Assembly: GCF_010389155.1 (NCBI RefSeq) | Contig: NC_057767.1 | Coordinates: 3,455,765 to 3,519,764 of the forward strand | Length of the DNA: 64,000 nucleotides | Reading direction: 5' to 3' | From: Erigeron canadensis | Lineage: Eukaryota > Streptophyta > Magnoliopsida > Asterales > Asteraceae | Shown here: piece by piece, positions 13,448 through 24,900 of the stretch | Numbering within the stretch: position 1 is the first letter of the stretch | Layout: the number at the start of each line of letters is the position of its first letter | Translations under genes and position numbers: made by a program | Notes under the pieces: generated by a model | Told to the model about the DNA's origin: nothing | What the model saw: only the letters and a program-made list of their open reading frames with translations | Database searches by the model: none

Positions 13448-16246
13448 TAGCATTCACAATACCTCATTATATTCATCATACAATTAATATATGTACGAGG
13501 ATTTTTTTAGGAGAACTTTATTTTTTCTTTAAAAAACTATAAAAACTCTTAAATTATGTATTAGAAAACATTTTTTTTTTTTTTAAATTATTCACATGTG
13601 AATCATTATAAAATTATAGGTTGTTAGATAAATTTTTTTTTTCAAAACCTTATATATAGCAATTTGTTTACATGTGAACGAAAAACGTAAACAAATTCAT
13701 TTACAAGTTTACAAAAGACTATATATAGATAAATGGTATATATGATTTTAATGAGAATCATTATCATATGTCCTATAAGGTCGTCTTTTTTCCATTGTTT
13801 GGTTGTTGGTAACAACTAACAAGTCAGGTGTCCTATCCCTCGAATAATTGACTGAAATTTTGCAACCAATTTTTTTACCCTCGGGATCAAGAATATGTTG
13901 TTGTGTAACATCTCGCAAAGTATATGATTTTCCTTTTCAATTAATTAATTCATTGCATTACTAAGAATCGTAACTATTTTAAAATGTTGCAACACGAACC
14001 AAATGAAATGCAAAAGAGGGATTAAAAAATGCAACCTCAACAAAATACAGTAGGTCGCAAACTGTTAATACTTTCATTATTATTTGGTGGTAGAATGATA
14101 TCTACATTATTTTCTCAACCTCTTCTTTAGATAATTTAAATATCCTTTTGAAAGATTTATGACATTTATTGTTTACATCAATAATGTAACTATATTATAA
14201 GAGAAGTGATATTTTTATAACACATTTTATCATTTATAACAATTCCTGCATGATACAATTTTATATTACGTAATAAATTTTGTACAGACTAAAATTTGTT
14301 GTAAGAAAAAAAAACAAACTCAAAAGCTAAAACCATACGGTAAAAGGACCACACCAGTCACCATTCATCCATCACATTCACATGGATATCCTCGCTTCTA
14401 AAATACAACACGGTTTTTTGTTTATTTATGCTTTGTAGTACAACATAGTGATGCATCATGAATTAGTCAAACTTTTGGAATGTTGATATTCATAACCAGG
14501 GACCAGGGTACTCAATATATGGAATAAAATCTAATAGAACAAACAGAAATTGAATTTTGAAACTAAATTAATTCTTTTTTTTTTCTAGGACCAACTCAAT
14601 TTCATAATTTGGTTTACGATGAATTATTAAAGTTTTAGAAAAGGTAAATTAACGAATTACATTATTCTTAATTGCTAAATTACTTACAAGAAACATCATA
14701 AAAAGTTATCGTACATCACAAATATATTTACTCTCGCATGTTGCGCATGCATTATACAAGTTTATATAATAAATTCGAACAAAGTTCTCTTCCGACCAGG
14801 GTTATGCATTGATCACTCACCGAAGAGATGAGAGATTGGCTTCATGTCTATTTCCTAGAAGGCCATCAATGAAACTCTTCTTTCATAGCTTGACGAATTA
14901 CTTTCATTTCCATGCTATTTCTTTCATTTCCACTTAATGACTATGAATTATAGGACGACATTTCTTTCATTTCATCAAGAAAGACACCTCTGGACGTCTG
15001 CTTCAACTTCAAACCCATTTAGGGTAGGAATGGAAACCATGGATCAAATTTTTTGGTTCTTATTCGATTTTCAACTTCACATTTGAACAAACTCTCAATG
15101 AAAGTGAGTCCAAATGAAGGTATTAAAAAATTAATGACAACAAACAACATACAAAATATAAAAAAAAAACAATATTGATCATATACATATAAAAAAACTG
15201 AAGATGGTCTTATTATACATTCAAGCTAGCTGAAAATCTCTCTCATATCATAACTTTTAAATATATTTTAAAATCAACATGTGATTTTTAATTTTTAGGT
15301 GATATATATTAAAAATTAAGATGTGAGAAGGTATTTTATTTAACTTAACCGTTTTCACTTCTCAATAAAAAAGTTTGACTATTCATAGGCTTTAAAATTA
15401 TAAATAACATGCAATAAATTGTTTTATTTGACGGTTAAAATAATTATGTTTTGAAAAATAGTAAATTGTTTACATAATCATATTACATGTGATAATCGTG
15501 CTATTTATTTTGATGTTTTTACTATAAAATTACATTATTGACTTATACGGTCCGCTACATATATTGTAATACCAAATGTTAGATTGATTGAAAAAAATGA
15601 AATTATTATCATTTCTGTAATCATGAGGAATATTTTAATACGTGTACTCAAAGTTGAAAAAAATTCAAAAAGAAATTAAACTAGAATATCCACTACAAAT
15701 TAAAACCACTAGTACTGCAATCCATCTGTCACTATGTTCCCTCCAATTTTTATTTATATATTGTTTTTCTTCATCTCTCCCCAAAAAGTCATTCTCTTTA
15801 CCTGCAAATTCCTTTCTCTTTAGTCAAAAGATATATTACCCAAATGGCCCCCACCTCTCTTAATCTCCCTCCACCAACAAAACAATCTTTCTCAACTACA
15901 CATTCTCTTCATTTCAAACATCTCATATACCAACCAAACCTTTCTAGTTTCTACATTACAAAAAAAAAAAAAAAAAATTGCACAAAAAAACCTTACACAA
16001 CTAGATTTACATACACCCTTTATATATCTATATATGCTAAAATTAACCTTTCTATATCGATATATGCCTAGTTCAGAAATGTTCACCGGATATCCCATCT
16101 AACCATTAAAAAAACTCATTCTTTCCAAATAACTTCTTTTAATTACCCTTTTTATATATCTATATCTATATATTTATGCTACAAATATATTCTTAAAATT
16201 TTTCTCATTTGTGCACACCCAACAAACATCAACACACACACAAACA
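13448..16246. promoter_or_regulatory. Upstream region of the receptor-like kinase
   Basis: About 2.8 kb with no supported gene. The last 500 bases are rich in C and T on the plus strand, typical of plant 5' UTR/promoter DNA. TATA-like stretches occur near 16018-16036 (TTTATATATCTATATATGC) and 16149-16172. The short frames at 15642-16071 are low-complexity and are not called as genes. Confidence 0.4.
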
Positions 16247-18271
16247 ATGCCTTCAAGACAACCTAATTCATTTCCACAACAACATAACACAAAACACAAA
16301 ACTACTTTCATTTTTCTCATAATCACAATTTTTTCTTCCATTTTGATACTTTTTGGAATTGCATATTTATTTTATTACTTATGGTACACTTTGATACACC
16401 CATCTCGAACTAGCCCACTTGATAATTCATGTCCGATTTTATTAAAACTGCGTAGTTTTGATTACAAAGAGCTCAATTCTGCAACAAATGGGTTTCATGA
16501 AGAAAACTATGTTGGTAAAGGTGGGTCCGGGACAGTATACCGAGGTATACTGAAAACCGGAAAGTTAGTTGCTGTGAAACTGCTTGACTCGGAGTCAGAA
16601 TCATCTGACCCCGAGCGAGAGTTTCAAACCGAACTGCGAATCCTAGGTGGACTGGATTCGCAGTTCGTTGTTTCTTTATTAGGATATTGTATTTATAAAA
16701 GAAAAAGATTGGTTGTATATGAATATATGCCTAATAAAAGCTTACAAGAATTATTGTTTTCGGATTATGGGTTAAGTTGGAAAAAAAGATTTGATATTAT
16801 TTTAGACATTTCAAAAGCATTGGAGTTTTTACATAATGAATGTGACCCACCCGTGATTCACGGAGATGTGAAACCTAGTAATGTTTTACTAGATACCGAA
16901 TTCCGAGCGAAGCTCTCGGATTTCGGGTTATCGAGGTTTAAAATGGATCCGGATTTTGAGGTTGATTTATTTAGTCAAGATTTATCAGGTACTATTGCTG
17001 GGCCCAGGGCCGGTGATACTGAATCACCGGCCATTGGGACTCCCCAAGATAGTAGTACCTGTAATGAGGTAGATTTTGCTCTTGCTTTACAAGCTTCTTC
17101 ATCATCCACACCCGTTAGTAGTAAAGTTTTATGTAGTCGGGCCGGGTTAGGTTCAGGGTTGGGGTTAGGGTTAGGATTTGGGTTTATAAATGAGAAAGGT
17201 AAGGAGGTTTCAAATGGTAATTATGTTGAAAATGGTGGTAGTGAAGAGTGGGTTAAGAATAAGTTTACGAATTACGATGAAGGTTTTGGGCGTAATTTAG
17301 AAAATGATTGTGTCAAGGAAGTGAATTTAAATGGTTCTGATTATCAAAAAACTAGTAAGAAGCAATGGGGGAAAGATTGGTGGTGGAAGCAAGACGGAAG
17401 TGGTGAGTTAAGTTCGAAAGATTATGTACGAGAATGGATCGGGAGTCAGATTTGCCCGTCCGCGAATCCAGATTGGGACGACGATAAGAACTCTGAAACC
17501 CGCGATTTCAATAGTTCGTTAAACAGGTTGAACAATGCCAATGAGAACAAAGTGTGTGGTCATAATGAAGAGAATAGAGGATGGAAACAACATAGGAAAA
17601 TGCAAGAATGGTGGAAAGAAGAACATCTTGATGAACTGACTAAAAAGAAAGTCGAAAAGAAGATCAAACGACGATTTTTCAAACTCAAGATCTTTCAAAA
17701 GAAACGAAAACGAAACAGCAATGATCATAAAACAGAACTAAGTTTCCGAAAGACTTCAAAAAACGACGCTGAAATGCACAGTGGGGATCTTTTTAGTCGC
17801 GAGTTAAGTAGCACGACGAGTATGAGGGGGACGCTTTGTTATGTGGCACCAGAGTATGGTGGTTGCGGATACTTGGTCGAGAAGGCTGATATCTACAGTT
17901 TTGGAGTGTTGATTCTTGTTATTGTTTCGGGTCGTAGACCATTACATGTTCTGTCTTCGCCGATGAAACTTGAAAAGGCGAATTTGATAAGTTGGTGCAG
18001 GCAGTTAGCGCAAGGAGGCGATTTGTTGGAACTAGTTGACGAGAAACTAAAAGACGATTACAACAAGACGCAAGCAAGTTTGTGTGTGAACTTGGCTCTT
18101 GCTTGTTTACAAAAAATGCCCGAGTTGAGACCAGATATTGGAGACATTGTCAAGATTTTGAAAGGCGAAATGGAGCTTCCCGTTGTTCCGTTTGAGTATT
18201 CTCCTTCACCGCCTTCGAAATTGACTGCAAGGTCAAGATCGAAGAGGAAGAAGAAGAATAATGCTGATTAA
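16247..18271 (+). CDS. Receptor-like Ser/Thr protein kinase, At4g25390/At2g45590 type
   Basis: Single-exon gene of 674 residues. It has a short N-terminus, one membrane segment (about 20-50) and no large ectodomain, then a cytoplasmic kinase. The Gly loop GKGGSGTVYRG (90-100), Lys111 in VAVKLL, catalytic loop HGDVKPSN (205-212) and DFG (225-227) are all present; APEY starts near 534. The Arg of HRD is Gly, so this is a non-RD kinase. About 300 low-complexity, Lys- and Trp-rich residues separate DFG from APEY; a long insertion there is, as I recall, characteristic of this small family. The C-terminus is basic (RSRSKRKKKN). The ATG at 16247 was chosen because the frame runs 12 codons further up only to a GTG. 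Ligand and pathway are not known from sequence. Confidence 0.9.
   Translation: MPSRQPNSFPQQHNTKHKTTFIFLIITIFSSILILFGIAYLFYYLWYTLIHPSRTSPLDNSCPILLKLRSFDYKELNSATNGFHEENYVGKGGSGTVYRGILKTGKLVAVKLLDSESESSDPEREFQTELRILGGLDSQFVVSLLGYCIYKRKRLVVYEYMPNKSLQELLFSDYGLSWKKRFDIILDISKALEFLHNECDPPVIHGDVKPSNVLLDTEFRAKLSDFGLSRFKMDPDFEVDLFSQDLSGTIAGPRAGDTESPAIGTPQDSSTCNEVDFALALQASSSSTPVSSKVLCSRAGLGSGLGLGLGFGFINEKGKEVSNGNYVENGGSEEWVKNKFTNYDEGFGRNLENDCVKEVNLNGSDYQKTSKKQWGKDWWWKQDGSGELSSKDYVREWIGSQICPSANPDWDDDKNSETRDFNSSLNRLNNANENKVCGHNEENRGWKQHRKMQEWWKEEHLDELTKKKVEKKIKRRFFKLKIFQKKRKRNSNDHKTELSFRKTSKNDAEMHSGDLFSRELSSTTSMRGTLCYVAPEYGGCGYLVEKADIYSFGVLILVIVSGRRPLHVLSSPMKLEKANLISWCRQLAQGGDLLELVDEKLKDDYNKTQASLCVNLALACLQKMPELRPDIGDIVKILKGEMELPVVPFEYSPSPPSKLTARSRSKRKKKNNAD
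17140..17182 (+). repeat. Telomere-like GGGTTAG repeats inside the kinase coding region
   Basis: Four to five imperfect GGGTT(A)G units lie in frame within the kinase insertion and encode a Gly-Leu run (GLGSGLGLGLGFGF). Confidence 0.8.
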
Positions 18272-18837
18272 AATTTGGTAAAATGTAAGTTGAGACTTTT
18301 TTAAAACAAGTTAAAAGGTTAATATGTTTATATATCTATCTATTGGATTACAAAAGTTAAGTTTACAGATAGGTGAAAAACAATTCATGTGAGATTGGGT
18401 ATAGTTATGTCTGATAGTATTGCATTTGTATATAATTAGGTGCTTGCTTGTTTAGATCAAATGTTTTAGGTTTATTTTGGTATTTTTGGTTGTGCAGCTA
18501 CATACTTACATATGAGAGATGGGTTAGTTGTATTTTGCCTACATTCTTTGTTTCTATTGTTATTCTTCAATCATAGAAAGGAGTTGCTGTCACTTTGCCA
18601 TAGTGGAATGCTGGAATTACAATGAGAGTATGAGACAATACGTTCTTTCATTCCATCTTATGTATTCATTTTATTAACTTTGTATCTTTTTTTAAAAAAA
18701 AAATGTATTTATTATATTAACATTTTAAAACTTTACATGTTCACTTGTTATACCGTTAATGATCTACTGGTCAATAAGACACCCGGCTTTTCCCCCAATA
18801 AATGGGGTTCATTTCTTGCCAAATACTAAGTACCAAA
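18272..18837. other. 3' flank of the receptor-like kinase
   Basis: Probable 3' UTR and spacer before the Harbinger element. No gene was seen. Confidence 0.5.
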
Positions 18838-20183
18838 GGGCAAGAGTGTAGTGCCAAAAGATTGACAAATTGACAAGATTGATAAATTTTCTAGCAATGA
18901 TAACATGCCGCGTGTCCAATCAAAACTTTGCCAAAAACTAGCCAAAACTTGTCAATCTACATGCTATAGTGCCAATTCTTGCCAATTGAAAAAGACTTAC
19001 AAAACAAACCTTAAACTTTTATTAAACTTAAAAAACACAATACAACTAATTAAAACATTACATTTATTTAAAACATAACACACAAATACTAAAAAAAAAT
19101 AAAACAAGATCATTAAATATCGATATCTAGATCTCCCACGTGCTTCGTAATATCACAACGTAACATGTAATGCGTCTCTTCGTTACGTAAGTGATGGAGA
19201 AAATTAGGGTCGGTAGCACGAATGTTGTTAGGAGGATCCCTGATGTACACTGGTGATATCACGTTGCTACCGATCATGCCAGGAAAATAATGTCGGGCTT
19301 CATGCGCCTCATATAAATGCGCAACATCGTGGCTAGTCGGAGAACGCAAATACTCTTCACCATAAAGATACTTTATGGCAATGCAAAAATTGTCTAGACA
19401 CTCACGAGCCGTTCTAGTGGAGAACGACAACCCCTCATGATAGTTGTCGGCGAGGTTGTCGTACGCTAGTTGCCGTAGTGCGCACGTGCACTTTTGAATC
19501 GCCGAGAACCCTCTAACACCCGCCGCATTCGCCGAAGACCGAAACCATGGAAATGTTGCAGTGATATCTTCCACGATTTTCAAAAACAACCTCCTCGACA
19601 TATGATATCTTGTACGAAAGACATCGTCCTCAAACATCGGCTCATCCACAAAGTACATGTTCATCAATCTTTCATGAGCCGAGTGCCGATCTCTCCAAAT
19701 ATATCTTTGTGGGCGTGCAGAAGAAGATGCAGTGTCTTCTTCTAAGGCTGCAAGAGCAATAGACGCCAAAAACTTGAAGCCGCCAGAAGACGACGACGAC
19801 GAGAATTCAGGAATTATATAAATGAGTATTCCTTATGAAATTTGATAGTTTGGTGTTTGATGATAGTATAAATGTTTGTTGTTTGAGATGGTAAATATGT
19901 GATAAATATGTGTATGTATATATAGAAGTTGGAAAAGGAAAAAAAATAAAAAAAACATCACAGACGCTCCCAATGTTCACTTCCAGATAAAACATAAAAA
20001 AAACGGTCAGTTTCATACGCTCCCAACGTTAATATGCATCGGCCAAAACTAGCCGATCTTCCTTGCCAAAACTTGCCGATTGTGCTTGCCAAAACTTGTC
20101 GATTCACGTGCTATAGTGTAGCCGATTTGCCGAATTTGCCAATGGTTTTTGCCGATGGTTTTAGCCAACTACACCCTTGCCCC
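18838..20183. mobile_element. PIF/Harbinger element with internally deleted transposase
   Basis: A 1,346-bp element with ends GGGCAAGAGTGTAGTGCC and (inverted) GGGCAAGGGTGTAGTTGGC. The target duplication is not clear in this copy. It shares subterminal motifs (CGCTCCCAACGTT, the repeated CCAAAACTTGCCGAT type) with the element at 12118-13444. It carries a minus-strand transposase remnant at 19113-19800. Confidence 0.8.
19113..19769 (-). pseudogene. PIF/Harbinger transposase remnant lacking the DDE core
   Basis: Open frame of about 218 codons that continues upstream through a Ser run without a proper ATG; the codon at the frame start is TTG. The N-terminal part (about residues 20-170) reads like Harbinger transposases: YIWRDRHSAHERLMNMYF, then CALRQLAYDNLADNY, GEEYLRSPTSHDVAHLYE and HYFPGMIGS. 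Immediately after GMIGS the frame jumps to SPVYIRDPP, which in the family lies near the C-terminus. The catalytic acidic residues between these points are therefore missing. The deletion is in frame, leaving an intact fusion of N- and C-terminal parts. It cannot catalyse transposition. Confidence 0.85.
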
Positions 20184-20224
20184 TAAGTGTCCAACAATCC
20201 ATCCCCTAATAATCCCAGTTAGAC

Positions 20225-20528
20225 TTATGCCCGCGTAATACAAAGGCGGTGGGGGTAGTGATGGCGGAGGTGGTGGTGGTGACGGTGGTGGGGGCGGCAG
20301 TGGGAACAGTGATGGAGGCGACGATGGTGGTTAAAGTAATTGATGTTAAAGATAGTTTGTAGTTATTTTAGTGGTAGGGATCTATACTGTAAATTATTTT
20401 ATTAAGAGTATTATAGGTATATTAGATGGAGATGTTTAAATTAGTGATTAAAGATGAAAGGTAATTTTGGTTTTTCAAAGACGGAAATTTTAAGAAAAAA
20501 AAGGTGATTTGTTTTATTAGATAATATA
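20225..20528 (-). mobile_element. Helitron-like short element
   Basis: The right end reads on the minus strand as an AT-rich start with ATTATCTAATAAAAC. The left end has the GC-rich CCGCCTTTGTATTACGCGGG, then CTAA. The interior has GGTGG-rich DNA and a block (gtattataggtatattag, then agatgtttaaatta) shared with the element at 31630-32081. The boundaries are approximate. Confidence 0.5.
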
Positions 20529-21389
20529 AATAATAGAAGGGAGGCTTATAAAGATTTTTATCATAGTAGCCTTTTCAATATAGATATGAGAGAATTCGAT
20601 TTAGACAACTGACTAGTTAATGTTGAATATAGTACTCAACATTTCATGATAAGAAGAGTGCATCGACATTTGAATCATATACATTTGTTAAAACGGAACC
20701 TATTATTCGATCAAACAATTATTATGTACTATGAATTTTCAATTTAACGTACATTGAGTAAAAAATTTACCAAAAAAACCCTAAAAGTTCATCTTTATCT
20801 AGTTTGCTTGGTTGTAGGCTTTTAAAACGACCACTGGATCCGTAAGGCTAAGAAATATTCTAAACTTAAAACTTTAGTCTATAGAGTATAGTAACCCAAA
20901 ATGTATTTTTTTTATGATAAAACTGAAAACATCAATACGTTGAATGCTATAAATTTAATTAATTTTTTAACATATGTTAATCGATAAACACAACATGAAT
21001 TGACCGGTTGATGAAACAAAAGTTGTTAAAGGTTAGCCATTAGCCCATTATCCTTGTATGTTAAGTAATTTGCCATATTTGTTAAAGTGAAAATGATAAT
21101 ATACCAACTTTTGTCTTTACCTTTTGTTTTGTTTTTCTTTGTTACATCTCCATCCTGAAAGGAATAATTTCTGCCACTTATTCATGCCACGATTAAGGAG
21201 TCTCGAAGAAACATCTCAACAATCTATGTAAAAATATTTATTACTTATATCATACACATATATATTTCCCCTATATATTTTCTAAATACTTTCAAAATAT
21301 ATAAAATTGTACTTACATATACTAATATACATACATTTTTACGAAAAAGTGATATAGTTGAGAAATTAAGGTAAAGGCTTTTAACATTT
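20529..21389. other. Intergenic, nothing recognised
   Basis: AT-rich DNA without a supported gene or repeat end. Confidence 0.4.
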
Positions 21390-21394
21390 CAATT

Positions 21395-21915
21395 GTACTA
21401 TTGGTTATACGGGCATAGTGTTCGCGCGTTGCAGTGGCTAGAAGGTGATAACAATATAAAATGGAGGTGGCGGTGGAGATTGAGGGAGACGGTGGAGAAG
21501 AAGGACGGTGCAGAGGGTGATACAAGGTCGATGAGAGCGTATAATGATGATTAGAAAGAATGAGGAAAAGAAGGTATATAAGAGTTTTATGTTTAAGTAG
21601 GGGGAAAAGGGTATAATGGGAATATTGAAAAAATGCTTAATTTCTAGAAATAGAAAAGCCAATATATTCTATAGAGTACGAGCATAGTGTCCGCGCGTTG
21701 CTGCGGCTAGAAGGTGATGACAATATAAAAGGGAGGCGGTGGTGGAGATCGAGTGAGGCGGTGGAGAAGGAGAGCGGCGACGGAAGGTGATTGAAAATCG
21801 ATGAGAGTGTGTAATGATTAGAGAGAATGAGGGAAAATGGGGTATATAATGGTTTTATATTTAAGTAGGAGTATTTTGGGTAGAAAAAAAGTGCTGAATT
21901 TTAAGAAATCTAATA
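21395..21915 (-). repeat. Two tandem copies of a roughly 260-bp Helitron-like unit
   Basis: The block starting gcatagtgttcgcgcgttgc (about 21413) recurs from about 21681 as gcatagtgtccgcgcgttgc. Purine-rich interiors (GGTGGAGA-type) match in order, followed by a shared gtatataagag/ttttatgtttaagtag segment. The CGCGCGTTGC core resembles the terminal GC motif of the other Helitron-like elements here. It could also be one element duplicated after insertion. Confidence 0.6.
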
Positions 21916-21953
21916 CTCTAGATAGATACAGTTATATATCATACTAGGTATTT

Positions 21954-21985
21954 TACCCGCACGATGTGCGGTATCTTTAAAGTTG
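21954..21985 (-). mobile_element. Helitron-type 3' terminus
   Basis: On the minus strand, the hairpin ACCGCACATCGTGCGGGT is followed by AAAATAC and CTAG with a T flank. This is one of the best-formed Helitron ends in the window. The 5' end should lie to the right and was not located. Confidence 0.6.
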
Positions 21986-24900
21986 ATTTATTTCTTTTTA
22001 TTTTATAAAGCGAACCCTACAAATAAAATTACAACATACGAAATCACTGAAAACTCATGAACCAACTGTTACTTTTATTGTTCTGAATAAGCATTATTAA
22101 CATAAACGAACTTGTTTTTTTGCAAGACATCAATGAGAACTCAGTAAATTATGTAATCAAGGTTAAGATATTGCGTATCTCGAATAGTTTGCATAAAAAA
22201 AAAACTTGCTACACCATACAATCTTGATATGATTCAATAATTAGTATTTACATTTGAATATTTCAAATAATTTTCAAATATATTTTTATATTTTAAGGTA
22301 TAAGTATTTTTTGTTACATATACTAATTTTTATATTGATAATGTTATAGAACTTGTGTATTTGATACGGGTCTAATATCTAATAATGTTTAAGGTGATCC
22401 AAAATATATTGGATGGTATTGTTTTTATGTTGATACAATTTACATACATATAATTGAAAGTAATGTTATATTTTAAATTAGTTATAGATTACTCTGAATA
22501 TTAAAATTAAAATAAGATAATATGGTCTTAAAGATTGTACACTTAAATTCCGAATAAATTTAGTTTCTAAAAAATTGACGATTTGTTCACCATTGTTTCT
22601 TTTCTTTTCTATTTTATTTTTATTTTTATGTTTATTTCTATTTTTATTTTCTTTTAATAATTAATTTATATAAATATATGTATACTAATTTTTATATTGA
22701 TAATGTTATAGAACTTGTGTAATTGGTTATAGATTACTCTGAATATTAAAATTAAAATAAGTTAATATGTTCCTAAAAAGTTGACGAATTGTTCACCATT
22801 GTCTCTTTTCTATTTTTTTTTAATTTTATGTTTATGTTTATTTCTATTTTTATTTTTTTTAATAATTAATTTATATAAATATATGAGATAAAATATTATA
22901 AAAATTATAAGAATTACACATAGGATAAATCCTACATGGTAAAATATTATGAAAAATTATAAGAATTACAGATAGGATAAATCCTACATGACAATGTTTA
23001 AGCATATATTTGGTTTTGAAGAGGCTTTAGAATCATTTGTTTAACTACTCTTTTAATATGTATATAGATAGATATATCATAATAATAAATTTAGTATATA
23101 GCTATTTAGCTAAATTATATTGATAAATATATCTATCTTATATATAAAGTAATATCATTAGTTTTATATAAAATAGACTTTATTTTAAACATATATCTAA
23201 AATAATTATTTGTTTCAGATAATTCGAAGACTGGCGTTTTTAAACATTTAATGAATAAATGAATAATAAACACACAAATGTTATTGAAAAAAAAATGAAA
23301 CAGAATAGTATGAAGATCCTAACGATAGATACACCTTTCATGCATCGTTAATTTAGTATTTTTCATGTGCATACATGAGACTTTATAGCTAATAACTATA
23401 ACTATTATTTACACAGATGACATCTAATCGTAATGAATCGTCATCAATCCATATACTAGTAATAATTAGTTACATTACAGGCTTTACGATTGAAATTATC
23501 AAAACCTTAAAATAAATTTATGTTAGTTTTATTGTAATCCATAAAAACATGTACAAAAATCTATATATAACTAAAAAAGGAGGTTGAGGGTACATTTAGC
23601 ACCCATAATCCCCCCGTCTAATCATCCCTCCTTATTAATAATCTAATTTTTTTTTGATATTATTAATAAAAAAAGACTCCAAAAATTTATTATTATTTTA
23701 TTATTTAACTAAAGTTGAAAAGAAAAAGGTAAACTGGAATCAAAATTTATATAGAGTTAATTTTCATATGTCTTCTTCTTTAGTTTCGTATTGATTAAAT
23801 TGTGATATTGGTCATAAGGATTTAATATACTTGAATTTTAATTTTTCAGTTTTGATTATATATTTTGAAAATACCACGGGTCTAAACACTAGTTTTTACA
23901 TATATGCATAAAAAAAATACGCATTAAATAATTGAAAGTTATTGGAAGGCGACTTATGTGGTGTAAAGACTTGGTCAACCGAATAACTCGATGTCTAACT
24001 GCCGTTCCGACCACGGCCTACTATTTATGTCTTTTATGTTGACTATTTTTATAAAAAAAATAAAAATAAAATGAAGTGTGCGACTTCACAGTTGACCGTT
24101 GAAACTGATATGTAAGTTTGATTAAAACAACACTAACTAATAAATACATTCTTCGTCATAAACTGGTATTGGTGAGATAGGATAAGGCTCCATAATACCA
24201 TAAGATACTGGATTCGAATTTCACAATAAAGGTTTTTTTTTTATATATATAGATATTAGGTTTTCTTTTGATGACTTGATGTTGGATTATGGCCGGGTCA
24301 TACAAGAGATCACAAACTCCACTCAAAATCATACTCTTTTTATAAAGTCATATACACCCATAATATATATTGAGAAAGATGTATGAGTCAAGGTTGAAGC
24401 CTTGAAAAGGTACTATGAAAATGTAGAGTTAGATGGCGACACAAAGACTTGAACTTAAATTTCATCTCTCGTATAACCATTTCAATAGGACATCACTTAG
24501 TCACTTACAACTTACAATCGAAACAAATCTTTATCTCTATCTTGTTTCTTATAATTATTTACAAAAAATTTTTAATGTGGCAAATCCATATTTCACCTTA
24601 AATTTTTATTTATTTAATTATGATGTCATATATATATATATATATATATAAATAAAATAGAAATAGCCCTTTACATGTTTAAATAAAAGATTTAATCATT
24701 TATTTAAAGAAAAAAACATCTCTCTTTTATAATATTACAAAAAAAATGTCTTTTTTTATTTACTTAATGCGGTAGTCATTTCTATTTAAAATTTTTTTAT
24801 TGTGTTAGTTGATTTATTAATTATATAATTATTGTGTTAGTTGATTACTAGATTTATAATTTTAATTAACAAGCTCGGGTTAAACCCGGGTTGATTAACT

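Noticed and set aside
16211..16246. Extension of the kinase frame upstream of the chosen ATG
   Set aside because: It begins with GTG, not ATG, and encodes a low-complexity Thr/Gln stretch. The ATG at 16247 is the first usable start.
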